From: Actinomycetota bacterium
GTDB taxonomy: Bacteria; Actinomycetota; CADDZG01; JAHWKV01; JAOPZY01
Reading direction: 5' to 3'
Length of the DNA stretch: 64,000 bases
Assembly: GCA_035765775.1 (NCBI GenBank)
Contig: DASTWV010000040.1
Coordinates: 1-64,000 of the forward strand
Shown here: piece after piece, positions 7,664 to 14,885 of the stretch
How positions within the stretch are numbered: the first letter of the stretch is position 1
Layout: the number at the start of each line of letters is the position of its first letter
Translations under genes and position numbers: made by a program
The notes under the pieces: generated by a model
Database searches by the model: none
The model's input: only the letters and a program-made list of their open reading frames with translations
What the model was told of the DNA's origin: nothing

Positions 7664-8278
7664 TCAAGCCAGCGCCGACAGGACCTCGACTCCCGGGAGG
7701 GCGCCCTCCCGCAGGACCACGGGCTGCCCGCCCACCAGCGACACCACCGTGGAGCCCAGGCCCCCGGGCGCCGGCCCACCATCGAGGTAGACCGCAACCG
7801 CCTCGCCGAAGACGGCCACGATGGCACCGATCTCCCCCGGGGTCGGCGCCCCGGACCGGTTGGCCGAGGTGGTCGCCAGCGGCCCGGTCCGTTCCAGGAG
7901 CGTGCGGGTCGCCGCCAGGGCGGGCACCCGCAGGCCGATGGTTGCCTCGTCACCGCCGAGCGGCGCGGCGAGCCCCGGCCGGCGGGGCACAACCATGGTG
8001 AGCGCCCCGGGCCACCAGGCGGCAGCCAGGGCGTCAGCGGCCGGCGAGAACACACCCAGCAACCCCGCATCCCGCGCCGAGGCCACCAGCACCGGCAGCG
8101 CCAGGTCAGGCGGGCGGCCCTTCGCCACGAACAGCGCCTTGAGGGCGTCGGTGCGGTCCAGGCGGCCCGCGATGCCGTAGATCGTGTCGGTGGGCAGGAC
8201 CACCAAGCCTCCCGCCGCGAGGGCCCGGGCGGCTGCCTCGTGCGCCTCGGGGGTTTGGGCAGGCAGAATGGGGGTCAC
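7664..8278 (-). CDS. tsaC: Threonylcarbamoyl-AMP synthase (Sua5/YrdC/TsaC family)
   Basis: A 204-residue YrdC-domain protein that makes threonylcarbamoyl-AMP from threonine, bicarbonate and ATP for the t6A37 modification of ANN-decoding tRNAs. Family motifs: PTDTIYGIAG near residue 29, KGRPPDLALPVLV with the K-x-R pair, TTSANRSGAP and the STVVSL strand near the C-terminus. The length fits a single-domain TsaC without the Sua5 extension. The GTG start lies 11 bases from the divergent NDH-2 start and has no evident Shine-Dalgarno. Confidence 0.9.
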   Translation of the reverse strand: MTPILPAQTPEAHEAAARALAAGGLVVLPTDTIYGIAGRLDRTDALKALFVAKGRPPDLALPVLVASARDAGLLGVFSPAADALAAAWWPGALTMVVPRRPGLAAPLGGDEATIGLRVPALAATRTLLERTGPLATTSANRSGAPTPGEIGAIVAVFGEAVAVYLDGGPAPGGLGSTVVSLVGGQPVVLREGALPGVEVLSALA

Positions 8279-8289
8279 AGGAGGAAGGG

Positions 8290-9582
8290 ATGATCGCGGA
8301 ATTGAGCAAGCGGCCGAGGGTGCTGATCGTCGGCGGGGGGTTCGGCGGGCTGTCGGCCGCCCGCGGGCTGAAGGAGGCCCCGGTGGACATCACGGTGATC
8401 GACCGGCGCAATCATCACCTGTTCCAGCCCCTCCTCTACCAGGTCGCCACCGCCCAGCTGACCGCCAGCGACATCGCCCAGCCCATCCGCCAGGTGCTGC
8501 ACAACCAGGCGAGCACCGACGTGATCCTGGGGGAGGTCGCCGCCATCGACGTCGGGAGCCGCACCCTCAAGCTCACCGACGGCACCGCCCTGGGCTACGA
8601 CTACCTTATCGTCGCCGCCGGGGCGGGCCACACCTACTTCGGGCACGACGAGTGGGAGGCCTACGCCCCCAGCATGAAGAACATCGACGACGCCCTGGTG
8701 GTGCGGCGCCGGCTCTTGTACGCCTTCGAGGCCGCCGAGCGGGAGGCCGACGCCGATGCCCAGCGGGCGTGGCTGACCTTCGTGATCGTCGGCGGCGGCC
8801 CCACCGGCGTGGAGCTGGCCGGCTCCCTGGCCGAGATGGCCCGCCACACCCTCACCGGCGAGTTCCGCCACATCGACCCGGCATCGGCCACGATCATCCT
8901 CATCGAGGGCCTCGACCGGCTGCTGCCGACCTTCCCCGAGAAGCTCTCCGCCCGGGCGCGCAAGGACCTGGAGGGCCTGGGGGTCGAGGTGCGGACCGGG
9001 ACCCTGGTGCGCGACATCGACGACCGGGGGGTGACGGTGGACGGGCACCACATGGCCGCCCACACCGTGCTCTGGGCCGCCGGGGTGCGGGCGTCGCCCC
9101 TGGGCGAGGCGCTCGGGGCGCCGCTCGACAAATCCGGGCGGGTGCTGGTCGAGCCCGACCTCTCCATCCCCGGCCACCCCGAGGTGTTCGTCGTCGGCGA
9201 CCTGGCGGCCGTGCTCCAGGACGGGGAGGTGGTGCCCGGGGTCGCCCAGGGTGCCCTGCAGGGCGGCAAGCACGCCGCCGAGACCATCATCGGCCGGCTC
9301 GAGGGGTGGGGGCCGAAACCCTTCCACTACAAGGACAAGGGCATGCTGGCCACTATCGGCCGGGCCGACGCGGTGGCGGACCTGCCCGGCGTCAGGCTCT
9401 CCGGGCTCCCCGCCTGGCTGGTGTGGGCCGGGGTGCACATCTACTTCCTGATCGGCTTCCGCAACCGTTTCGCCGTCATGGCCTCGTGGAGCTGGGCATT
9501 CCTGACCGGCGACCGGCACGCCCGCCTCATCACCGGCCCCCCGCCCCGGCCCCCCGGGAAAGACCCGAGCCCGCAGGCCTGA
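8290..9582 (+). CDS. ndh: Type II NADH:quinone oxidoreductase (NDH-2)
   Basis: A 430-residue FAD-dependent pyridine nucleotide-disulphide oxidoreductase. Two Rossmann motifs are clear: VLIVGGGFGGL (FAD, from residue 10) and FVIVGGGPTGVELAG (NADH, about 160-175). The FVVGDLAAV block binds the flavin ribityl chain. The hydrophobic C-terminal part (LPAWLVWAGVHIYFLIGFRNRF) is the membrane-attaching segment typical of NDH-2, which feeds electrons from NADH to quinone without pumping protons. A strong AGGAGGAAGGG site precedes the ATG. Its promoter must lie inside the divergent tsaC gene. Confidence 0.9.
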   Translation: MIAELSKRPRVLIVGGGFGGLSAARGLKEAPVDITVIDRRNHHLFQPLLYQVATAQLTASDIAQPIRQVLHNQASTDVILGEVAAIDVGSRTLKLTDGTALGYDYLIVAAGAGHTYFGHDEWEAYAPSMKNIDDALVVRRRLLYAFEAAEREADADAQRAWLTFVIVGGGPTGVELAGSLAEMARHTLTGEFRHIDPASATIILIEGLDRLLPTFPEKLSARARKDLEGLGVEVRTGTLVRDIDDRGVTVDGHHMAAHTVLWAAGVRASPLGEALGAPLDKSGRVLVEPDLSIPGHPEVFVVGDLAAVLQDGEVVPGVAQGALQGGKHAAETIIGRLEGWGPKPFHYKDKGMLATIGRADAVADLPGVRLSGLPAWLVWAGVHIYFLIGFRNRFAVMASWSWAFLTGDRHARLITGPPPRPPGKDPSPQA

Positions 9583-9626
9583 GCGGCCGGCACCGGGACC
9601 GCCGGAAACGGTGGCATCATGTCCCC

Positions 9627-11012
9627 ATGAGCCGCTTGCGGCTTCTGGTGCGAGTGGGGGCCGGCGCTGCCGGTGGGCTCCTGGTGGCGGTCGCCACGCT
9701 GGCGTTCCTCCTCGGGAACCCGGCGGCCGGAGCGGCCAGCACCAAGCCGGTCCTGACGCTCAACCTGACCGGGGTCGTCGACCCCTTCATGGCGACCTAC
9801 ATCGAGCGGGGCATCGCCGCCGCCGAGGCCGGCCACGACCCGGCGGTCCTCATCACCATCGACACCCCGGGCGGGCTCGACTCTTCGATGCGGGGCATCG
9901 TGCACGCCATCCTGGGAAGCTCGGTGCCGGTCGTCTGCTACACGCCGCCGGGGGCCCGGGCCGCCTCGGCGGGCACCTTCGTCATGGAGGCCTGCCCGAT
10001 CAACGGGATGGCGCCCGGCAGTGAGATCGGTGCCGCCCACCCGGTGGGGATCTCGGGCGCCATCGAGACCGCCAAGGTGGTCAACGACGCCGCCGCCTTC
10101 ATCGCCGGCCTCGCCTCCCGGCAGGGCCGCAACGCCACCTGGGCGACCGGTGCGGTGCGGAACTCGACCAGTCTCGACGCCGCCGGGGCGCTGACCCGCA
10201 ACGTCGTCGACTTCGTCGCCCCGAGCGCGACGGCGATGCTGGCTGACGCCGGCCGCTGCACCGCCGGGGCCGGGACCCCCACCACGGGAGCGGACCGCAG
10301 CGCCGCCTACCGCGTCCCGACGTGCGGCGCCCCCACACAGGCCTTCGGCCCGACGGTCGGCGAGCGCCTCTTCCACGCCGTCGCCGACCCCAGCATCGCC
10401 TTCATCCTGCTGGACATCGGCCTGGTGGCCCTCATCGTCTGGGCCTTCCACCCCGGGTTCCACCCCCCGCTTGCCGTCGGCGTGGTCAGCCTCGCTCTCG
10501 GGCTGGCCATCCTCCAGACCCTCCCGGTGCGGCTGGCCGGTGTCTTCCTGCTGGTGGTGGCCGCCGTGCTCCTGGTGCTGGACATCAAGGCGAAGGTGCA
10601 CGGCATCCTCACCACCGGCGGGGTCGTCGTGCTGGTCCTCGGTGGGCTGCTGCTGTTCAACCCCTCGGTGCCGAGCGCCCGGGTCTCCCCACTGCTGCTC
10701 TACCCGCTCCCGGTGGCCATCGGCGTCATGACCTTCTTCCTGCTCCGGGCTCTGGCCGCCGCCAAGCAGGAGCCGCTGCACGCCGGCGTCGGCGCCCTGC
10801 CCGGGACCATGGCGGTCGCCGAGACCGCGCTCACCCCCCTGGGCCGGGTGCGCCTGCGGGGCGAGTCCTGGGCGGCGGAGTCGGTGGGCGGCGAGGTGGC
10901 GGCGGGCACACCGGTTCGGATAGTACGTGCCCGAGGCCTGACTCTGGAGGTCTTCCCCGAGCCCGCCGCCGATATGGGAACCGGCTTGGGGTCCGCAACG
11001 AAAGGGGCGTAG
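9627..11012 (+). CDS. nfeD: NfeD-family membrane serine protease
   Basis: A 461-residue long-form NfeD protein. Residues 1-36 form a signal or anchor. A ClpP-like protease domain follows with the nucleophile S114 in RAASAGTFV and the catalytic lysine K150 in ETAKVV, matching the Ser-Lys dyad known for archaeal 1510-N. The IDTPGG and APGSEIGAAHPVG loops are typical. Four or five membrane segments (about 255-375) and a small OB-fold domain (about 390-450) complete the architecture. The slipin gene starts 3 bases after the stop; NfeD and slipin are known partners, with slipin a substrate of the protease. Confidence 0.9.
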   Translation: MSRLRLLVRVGAGAAGGLLVAVATLAFLLGNPAAGAASTKPVLTLNLTGVVDPFMATYIERGIAAAEAGHDPAVLITIDTPGGLDSSMRGIVHAILGSSVPVVCYTPPGARAASAGTFVMEACPINGMAPGSEIGAAHPVGISGAIETAKVVNDAAAFIAGLASRQGRNATWATGAVRNSTSLDAAGALTRNVVDFVAPSATAMLADAGRCTAGAGTPTTGADRSAAYRVPTCGAPTQAFGPTVGERLFHAVADPSIAFILLDIGLVALIVWAFHPGFHPPLAVGVVSLALGLAILQTLPVRLAGVFLLVVAAVLLVLDIKAKVHGILTTGGVVVLVLGGLLLFNPSVPSARVSPLLLYPLPVAIGVMTFFLLRALAAAKQEPLHAGVGALPGTMAVAETALTPLGRVRLRGESWAAESVGGEVAAGTPVRIVRARGLTLEVFPEPAADMGTGLGSATKGA

Positions 11013-11015
11013 CCG

Positions 11016-11903
11016 ATGGAAGCGCTGATCGCGATTGCGGTGGTGGTGGTCGTCGTGCTGATCATCATCGCCAAGGCCATCCGGGTGGTGAAGGAGTACC
11101 AGCGGGTCGTGCTGTTCCGCCTGGGCCGGGCCATCGGCCTGCGGGGGCCGGGGCTGGTGTTCATTACGCCGGTGGTCGACCGGGCGGTGATGGTGGACCT
11201 CCGGGAGCAGTACCTGGAGATCCCCAAGCAGACGGCGATCACCGAGGACAACGCCGCCATCAACATCGACTTCATCATCTTCTACAAGGTGGTGGACGCC
11301 GAGATGTCGGTGCTGCAGGTGCAGAACTTCGCCGGGGCGGCGCTGAACATCGCTGCCACCACCCTGCGCAGCGTCGTGGGCGACATGACCCTGGACGAGG
11401 TCCTCTCCAAGCGGGACCAGATGAACCAGGTGCTGCAGGTGAAGCTGGACGAGGTCACCGAGCGCTGGGGCGTCAAGGTGGGCAACGTCGAGGTGCGGGA
11501 GATCGTGCCCCCGCCCCCGGTGCTGGATGCCATGACCCGGCAGATGTCGGCCGAGCGCACCCGGCGGGCCGTGGTCACCGAGGCCGAGGGGTCGAAGCAG
11601 TCGCAGATCACCGTCGCCGAGGGCCAGAAGCAGGCAGCGATCCTGTCCGCCGAGGGCGACCGCCAGGCCGCCATCCTGCGGGCCGAGGGATTCTCCCTGG
11701 CCCTGGGCAAGATCTTCGAGGTGGCCCGAGGCCTGGATGCCAACACCATGAGCCTGCAGTACCTCGACGCCCTGAAGCAGATCGGCGCCTCGCCCTCCAC
11801 CAAGTTCGTGGTGCCGATGGAGCTGGCCGGGCTGCTGAGCTCGGTGACCGGCTTGACCGGCAAGGCGTTCGGCAACGGGGGGCCGCCCGCACCCCACGAC
11901 TAG
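11016..11903 (+). CDS. SPFH/stomatin-like protein (slipin)
   Basis: A 295-residue SPFH-domain protein with one N-terminal membrane segment (about 5-22), the stomatin core (EYQRVVLFRLGR, GPGLVFITPVVD, and IDFIIFYKVVD), and a long Glu/Ala/Gln coiled coil with repeated 'AEGxxQAAIL' units (about 190-235) that drives oligomer formation. It lies 3 bases downstream of nfeD, the classic NfeD-slipin operon, and probably scaffolds a membrane microdomain with the protease. The C-terminal half contains the hydrophobic region where slipins are cut. Confidence 0.92.
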   Translation: MEALIAIAVVVVVVLIIIAKAIRVVKEYQRVVLFRLGRAIGLRGPGLVFITPVVDRAVMVDLREQYLEIPKQTAITEDNAAINIDFIIFYKVVDAEMSVLQVQNFAGAALNIAATTLRSVVGDMTLDEVLSKRDQMNQVLQVKLDEVTERWGVKVGNVEVREIVPPPPVLDAMTRQMSAERTRRAVVTEAEGSKQSQITVAEGQKQAAILSAEGDRQAAILRAEGFSLALGKIFEVARGLDANTMSLQYLDALKQIGASPSTKFVVPMELAGLLSSVTGLTGKAFGNGGPPAPHD

Positions 11904-11969
11904 GGATTTCTACTAGTCCCGACCTGGTCCCTTTGCACTATGGAGGCCACCGGTCGGCCCGCCGATAGA

Positions 11970-11998
11970 AGGGAAGGGAGGACCTTTTCCCGTTCCCT
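11970..11998 (+). promoter_or_regulatory. Leader hairpin upstream of the diguanylate cyclase
   Basis: AGGGAAGGGA (11970-11979) pairs with 11988-11998, a 10-bp stem with one bulged G, just before the GGAGG ribosome-binding site of the cyclase gene. It could end slipin transcription or modulate translation. I find no c-di-GMP riboswitch core here. Confidence 0.4.
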
Positions 11999-12009
11999 GG
12001 AGGTTGCCG

Positions 12010-13788
12010 GTGTCACGGTTGTCGCTGAAGGCGCGGGCCCTGATCGTGCTCGGCGCTGTGCTCATCCCGGCGTTCCTCGCCATCGCCGCGGTGCAGGCCG
12101 GGCCGAAGTCCCTCCTGCTCCAGTACGGGGCCCACGTCACCGCCAGCCTGGCGGCCAAGGACCTCGACGCCCACCTGGGCGACGCCCACCTCCTCGCCGC
12201 CGAGCTCCTGGATGCCGCCAGCGGAGCGGAGACCCAGCAGCTCACCACCCAGCTGCTCAACCAGGCGGTGCCGGCAGTGGATCTCGGCCTGCAGACCATG
12301 CGGGGCCTGCAGGACGACGACCCGGCCGCACAGCAGTCGGCCCTGAACACCATTGCCGGCGCATGGCTCCGGTTCAAGACCCTCTGGGCGACGCAGGGTC
12401 TGGCGCCCCTGACCGACGCCGCCCGGGCGCCGGAGCTGGACCAATTGGATGCCCTCTTCACCCCGATGGAGGCCGGCTCCGAGTCACTGGCCGAGGCCGA
12501 GACCACCCAGGCGCAGACCGCCTACCACCGGGCACTGCGCAATTACCAGTCCACGGTGTGGGTGATGCGGGGCCTCCTGCTGGCCGGCCTTGCGCTGAGC
12601 GCAGCGGTGATGCTCTGGCTGGTCCGGGGCATCCTGCCGCGGACCGCGGCCTACGCCCGCTTCGCCGAGCGCATGGCCGACGGCGACTACAGCGAAGCCC
12701 CGGAGGTCAAGGGCAACGATGAGATCGGGCGCCTCGGCCACACCCTCGCCGCCATGGCGGCCCGGCAGCGCACCGCCGGGGAGTACGAGGCCACCCAGCT
12801 CGAGTTCGGCGACAACCTGCAGATGACCGAGAACGAGGAGGAGGCCCACGACCTCCTGAAGCGCCATCTGGAGCGGTCGATCCCGGCCAGCACGGTGACG
12901 GTCCTCAACCGCAACAACAGCGCCGACCGGCTGGAGGCCAAGACCGACGTGCCCGCCGGCTCGCCGCTGCGCACCTCGCTGCAGGGGGCGGAGCCCCGCT
13001 CGTGCCTGGCCATCCGCCTCAGCCGGCGCCACACCGAGGGCGGGGCCGCTCCCCTGCTCCCGTGCTCGGTGTGCTCGGGCTGCCCGGGCATGTCGGCGTG
13101 CACCCCGCTGCTGGTGGGCGGCGAGGTGATCGGCTCGGTGCTGGTCAACGGCCCCCAGCCGCTGGCCGAGGAGCAGGACCGCCGGATCCGGGAGACGGTG
13201 ACCCAGTCCGCCCCGGTGCTGGCCAACCTGCGCAACCTGGCCATCGCCCAGCTCCGGGCGGCCACCGACGCCCTCACCGGGCTCGCCAACCGCCGGGCGG
13301 TGGACGACACCCTGAAGCGGATGGTGGCCCAGTCCTCCCGCACCCTGACGCCGCTGAGCGCCCTCCTGTTCGACCTCGACCTCTTCAAGCAGCTCAACGA
13401 CACCTACGGCCATGGCCACGGCGACGAGGTCCTGGCCGCCGTCGGCGCCGCCCTGCGGGCGACGCTGCGGGACAGCGACTTCGCCGGCCGCTACGGCGGC
13501 GAGGAGTTCCTCGTCCTGCTCCCGGCCACCGGCGTCGACGGTGCGGCCGTGCTGGCGGACAAGATCCGGGAGGCGGTGGCGGAGATCTTCGTGCCGAGCG
13601 TGGAGCGGGCGATCACGATCAGCGTCGGGGTCGCCACGATCCCGGACCACGCCGCCGACGCCGACTCGCTCCTGCGCTCCGCCGACCGGGCCCTGTACGC
13701 CGCCAAGAGCGGGGGCCGCAACCGGGTGGAGGTAGCCATCCCCGGGGGCCACGCCCGGGAGGAGGAGCGAGCGCACCCGGCGGCGTAG
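12010..13788 (+). CDS. Membrane diguanylate cyclase with cysteine-rich sensor domain
   Basis: A 592-residue GGDEF protein making c-di-GMP. Order: membrane segment (8-28), a helical extracytoplasmic domain (about 30-180), second membrane segment (183-203), HAMP (205-255), a GAF-like domain (about 265-410) and GGDEF (420-580). The active site is GGEEF (496-500), and the product-inhibition I-site RDSD (487-490) sits five residues before it, so it should be an active, feedback-controlled cyclase. The GAF-like part holds a cysteine cluster (C352, C355, C358, C364, with C332 nearby) that could bind a metal, Fe-S cluster or haem, or sense redox. GTG 12010 is chosen because GGAGG lies 6 bases upstream. 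Confidence 0.9.
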   Translation: MSRLSLKARALIVLGAVLIPAFLAIAAVQAGPKSLLLQYGAHVTASLAAKDLDAHLGDAHLLAAELLDAASGAETQQLTTQLLNQAVPAVDLGLQTMRGLQDDDPAAQQSALNTIAGAWLRFKTLWATQGLAPLTDAARAPELDQLDALFTPMEAGSESLAEAETTQAQTAYHRALRNYQSTVWVMRGLLLAGLALSAAVMLWLVRGILPRTAAYARFAERMADGDYSEAPEVKGNDEIGRLGHTLAAMAARQRTAGEYEATQLEFGDNLQMTENEEEAHDLLKRHLERSIPASTVTVLNRNNSADRLEAKTDVPAGSPLRTSLQGAEPRSCLAIRLSRRHTEGGAAPLLPCSVCSGCPGMSACTPLLVGGEVIGSVLVNGPQPLAEEQDRRIRETVTQSAPVLANLRNLAIAQLRAATDALTGLANRRAVDDTLKRMVAQSSRTLTPLSALLFDLDLFKQLNDTYGHGHGDEVLAAVGAALRATLRDSDFAGRYGGEEFLVLLPATGVDGAAVLADKIREAVAEIFVPSVERAITISVGVATIPDHAADADSLLRSADRALYAAKSGGRNRVEVAIPGGHAREEERAHPAA

Positions 13789-13803
13789 AGCCTGTGCGGA
13801 GTG

Positions 13804-13836
13804 CGGTGGCCCCACGGTGGCCCCACGGTGGCCCCG
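13804..13836. repeat. Three tandem copies of an 11-base unit
   Basis: CGGTGGCCCCA is repeated at 13804, 13815 and 13826 (last copy ends in G) in the intergenic stretch between the cyclase gene and tRNA-Leu. It is a small minisatellite with no evident function. Confidence 0.8.
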
Positions 13837-13930
13837 GCGTTGGCCCCCGCGGGCATAGTTGGCGGCGTGGTACAGCCAGGGGATGTACTACTCCACCAAC
13901 CATCTCCGGACCGTCCCCGAACTGGGCTCG

Positions 13931-14014
13931 TGCCGGGGACGGGATTCGAACCCGCATGGGCTTGCGCCCAGATGGGTTTGAGCCATCCGCCTCAGACCGT
14001 TGGGCTACCCCGGC
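13931..14014 (-). tRNA. tRNA-Leu (anticodon CAA)
   Basis: The 84-base minus-strand sequence folds as a class II tRNA: acceptor stem GCCGGGG/CCCCGGC, D-arm with a GCC/GGC stem, anticodon stem GATGG/CCATC with loop CTCAAAC (anticodon CAA, reading UUG), a long variable arm TGGGC-GCAA-GCCCA, T-arm GCGGG-TTCGAAT-CCCGT and discriminator A. The 3' CCA is not encoded. Confidence 0.97.
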
Positions 14015-14105
14015 CCTCCGAGTGTACCGGGCACCGCCGCCCGCCCGCACTACCCCGTCGGTAGCCCCTTCGCGCTAGTCCGCACGGGCTACGTGACATT
14101 CGCCA

Positions 14106-14134
14106 TTGGGCGCCTCGTGGGGGAGCCCGATATA
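14106..14134 (+). promoter_or_regulatory. Candidate leaderless promoter of the ABC exporter
   Basis: TTGGGC (14106-14111), 17-base spacer, GATATA (14129-14134), then six bases to the ATG at 14141. No Shine-Dalgarno is present, consistent with a leaderless transcript. Confidence 0.4.
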
Positions 14135-14140
14135 CCTTGC

Positions 14141-14848
14141 ATGGAACCCCTCGCCAAAGCCGAACGGCTCAGCAGGTGGATCGATGCCGGCGGCAAGCGC
14201 CACCCGATCCTCGAGGACCTCAACTTCGTGATTCCCCGAGGGAGCCTCTTCGTCATCAACGGGCCCTCGGGCAGCGGCAAGTCCACCTTGCTGAACCTGC
14301 TCACCGGCGTTGACCGCCCCAGCAGCGGCGGCATCCTGTTCTCGCACGAGCGCATGCCCGACAAGGGCGAGAACGCCCTGGCGCAGTGGCGGGGCCGCAC
14401 CTTCGGGATCGTGTTCCAGTCCTTCCAGCTCATCCCCACGCTGTCCGCCCTCGACAACGTCATCCTGGCCCTCGAGCTGGGCAAGGGTCACTTCCTGCGC
14501 AAGCACTGGGCCTCCCGGGCGCTGGAGTGCCTGGCCCAGTTCGACGTCGCCGACCTGGCCCACCGCCTGCCGAGGCAGATGTCCGGCGGCCAGCAGCAGC
14601 GGGTGGCCATCGCCCGGGCCATGGCCAACGACCCCCCGATCGTCGTCGCCGACGAGCCCACCGGCAACCTCGACACCACCGCCGCCAGCGGCGTGATCGA
14701 GGCCCTGCGGGGCCTGGTCGCCCGGGGCAAGACCGTGGTGCTCGTCACCCACGACGCCGACATCGCCCGCCGGGGTACCGCCGGGATCGATCTGATGGAC
14801 GGCCGGATCGTCGGCCGCAGGCTCGCACCCGCCTTCGTCGCCGCGTAA
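14141..14848 (+). CDS. ABC transporter ATP-binding protein (LolD/MacB type)
   Basis: A 235-residue ATPase with Walker A GPSGSGKST, Q-loop FGIVFQSFQLIPTLSA, signature MSGGQQQR, Walker B VVADEPTGNLD and switch histidine VTHD. The 'FQLIPTLSALDNV' and 'DEPTGNLD' blocks place it in the MacB/LolD/FtsE group, which powers FtsX-like permeases by mechanotransmission rather than classical import. The ATG at 14141 has no ribosome-binding site but follows a -10-like hexamer by 6 bases. The permease gene starts 37 bases downstream, so the two form one exporter. Confidence 0.9.
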   Translation: MEPLAKAERLSRWIDAGGKRHPILEDLNFVIPRGSLFVINGPSGSGKSTLLNLLTGVDRPSSGGILFSHERMPDKGENALAQWRGRTFGIVFQSFQLIPTLSALDNVILALELGKGHFLRKHWASRALECLAQFDVADLAHRLPRQMSGGQQQRVAIARAMANDPPIVVADEPTGNLDTTAASGVIEALRGLVARGKTVVLVTHDADIARRGTAGIDLMDGRIVGRRLAPAFVAA

Positions 14849-14885
14849 CCACCGCCACCGAACCCAGAAGGGGGGCCGGACCACG

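Noticed and set aside
9441-11897. 818-codon frame antisense to nfeD and the slipin gene
   Set aside because: Same artefact; both sense genes have full catalytic and structural motifs.
11904-12009. c-di-GMP riboswitch before the diguanylate cyclase
   Set aside because: The hairpin lacks the conserved core and the second helix of GEMM-type riboswitches.
13804-13836. CRISPR array or origin repeat
   Set aside because: Three contiguous 11-mers without spacers; no cas gene, and no DnaA-box cluster nearby.
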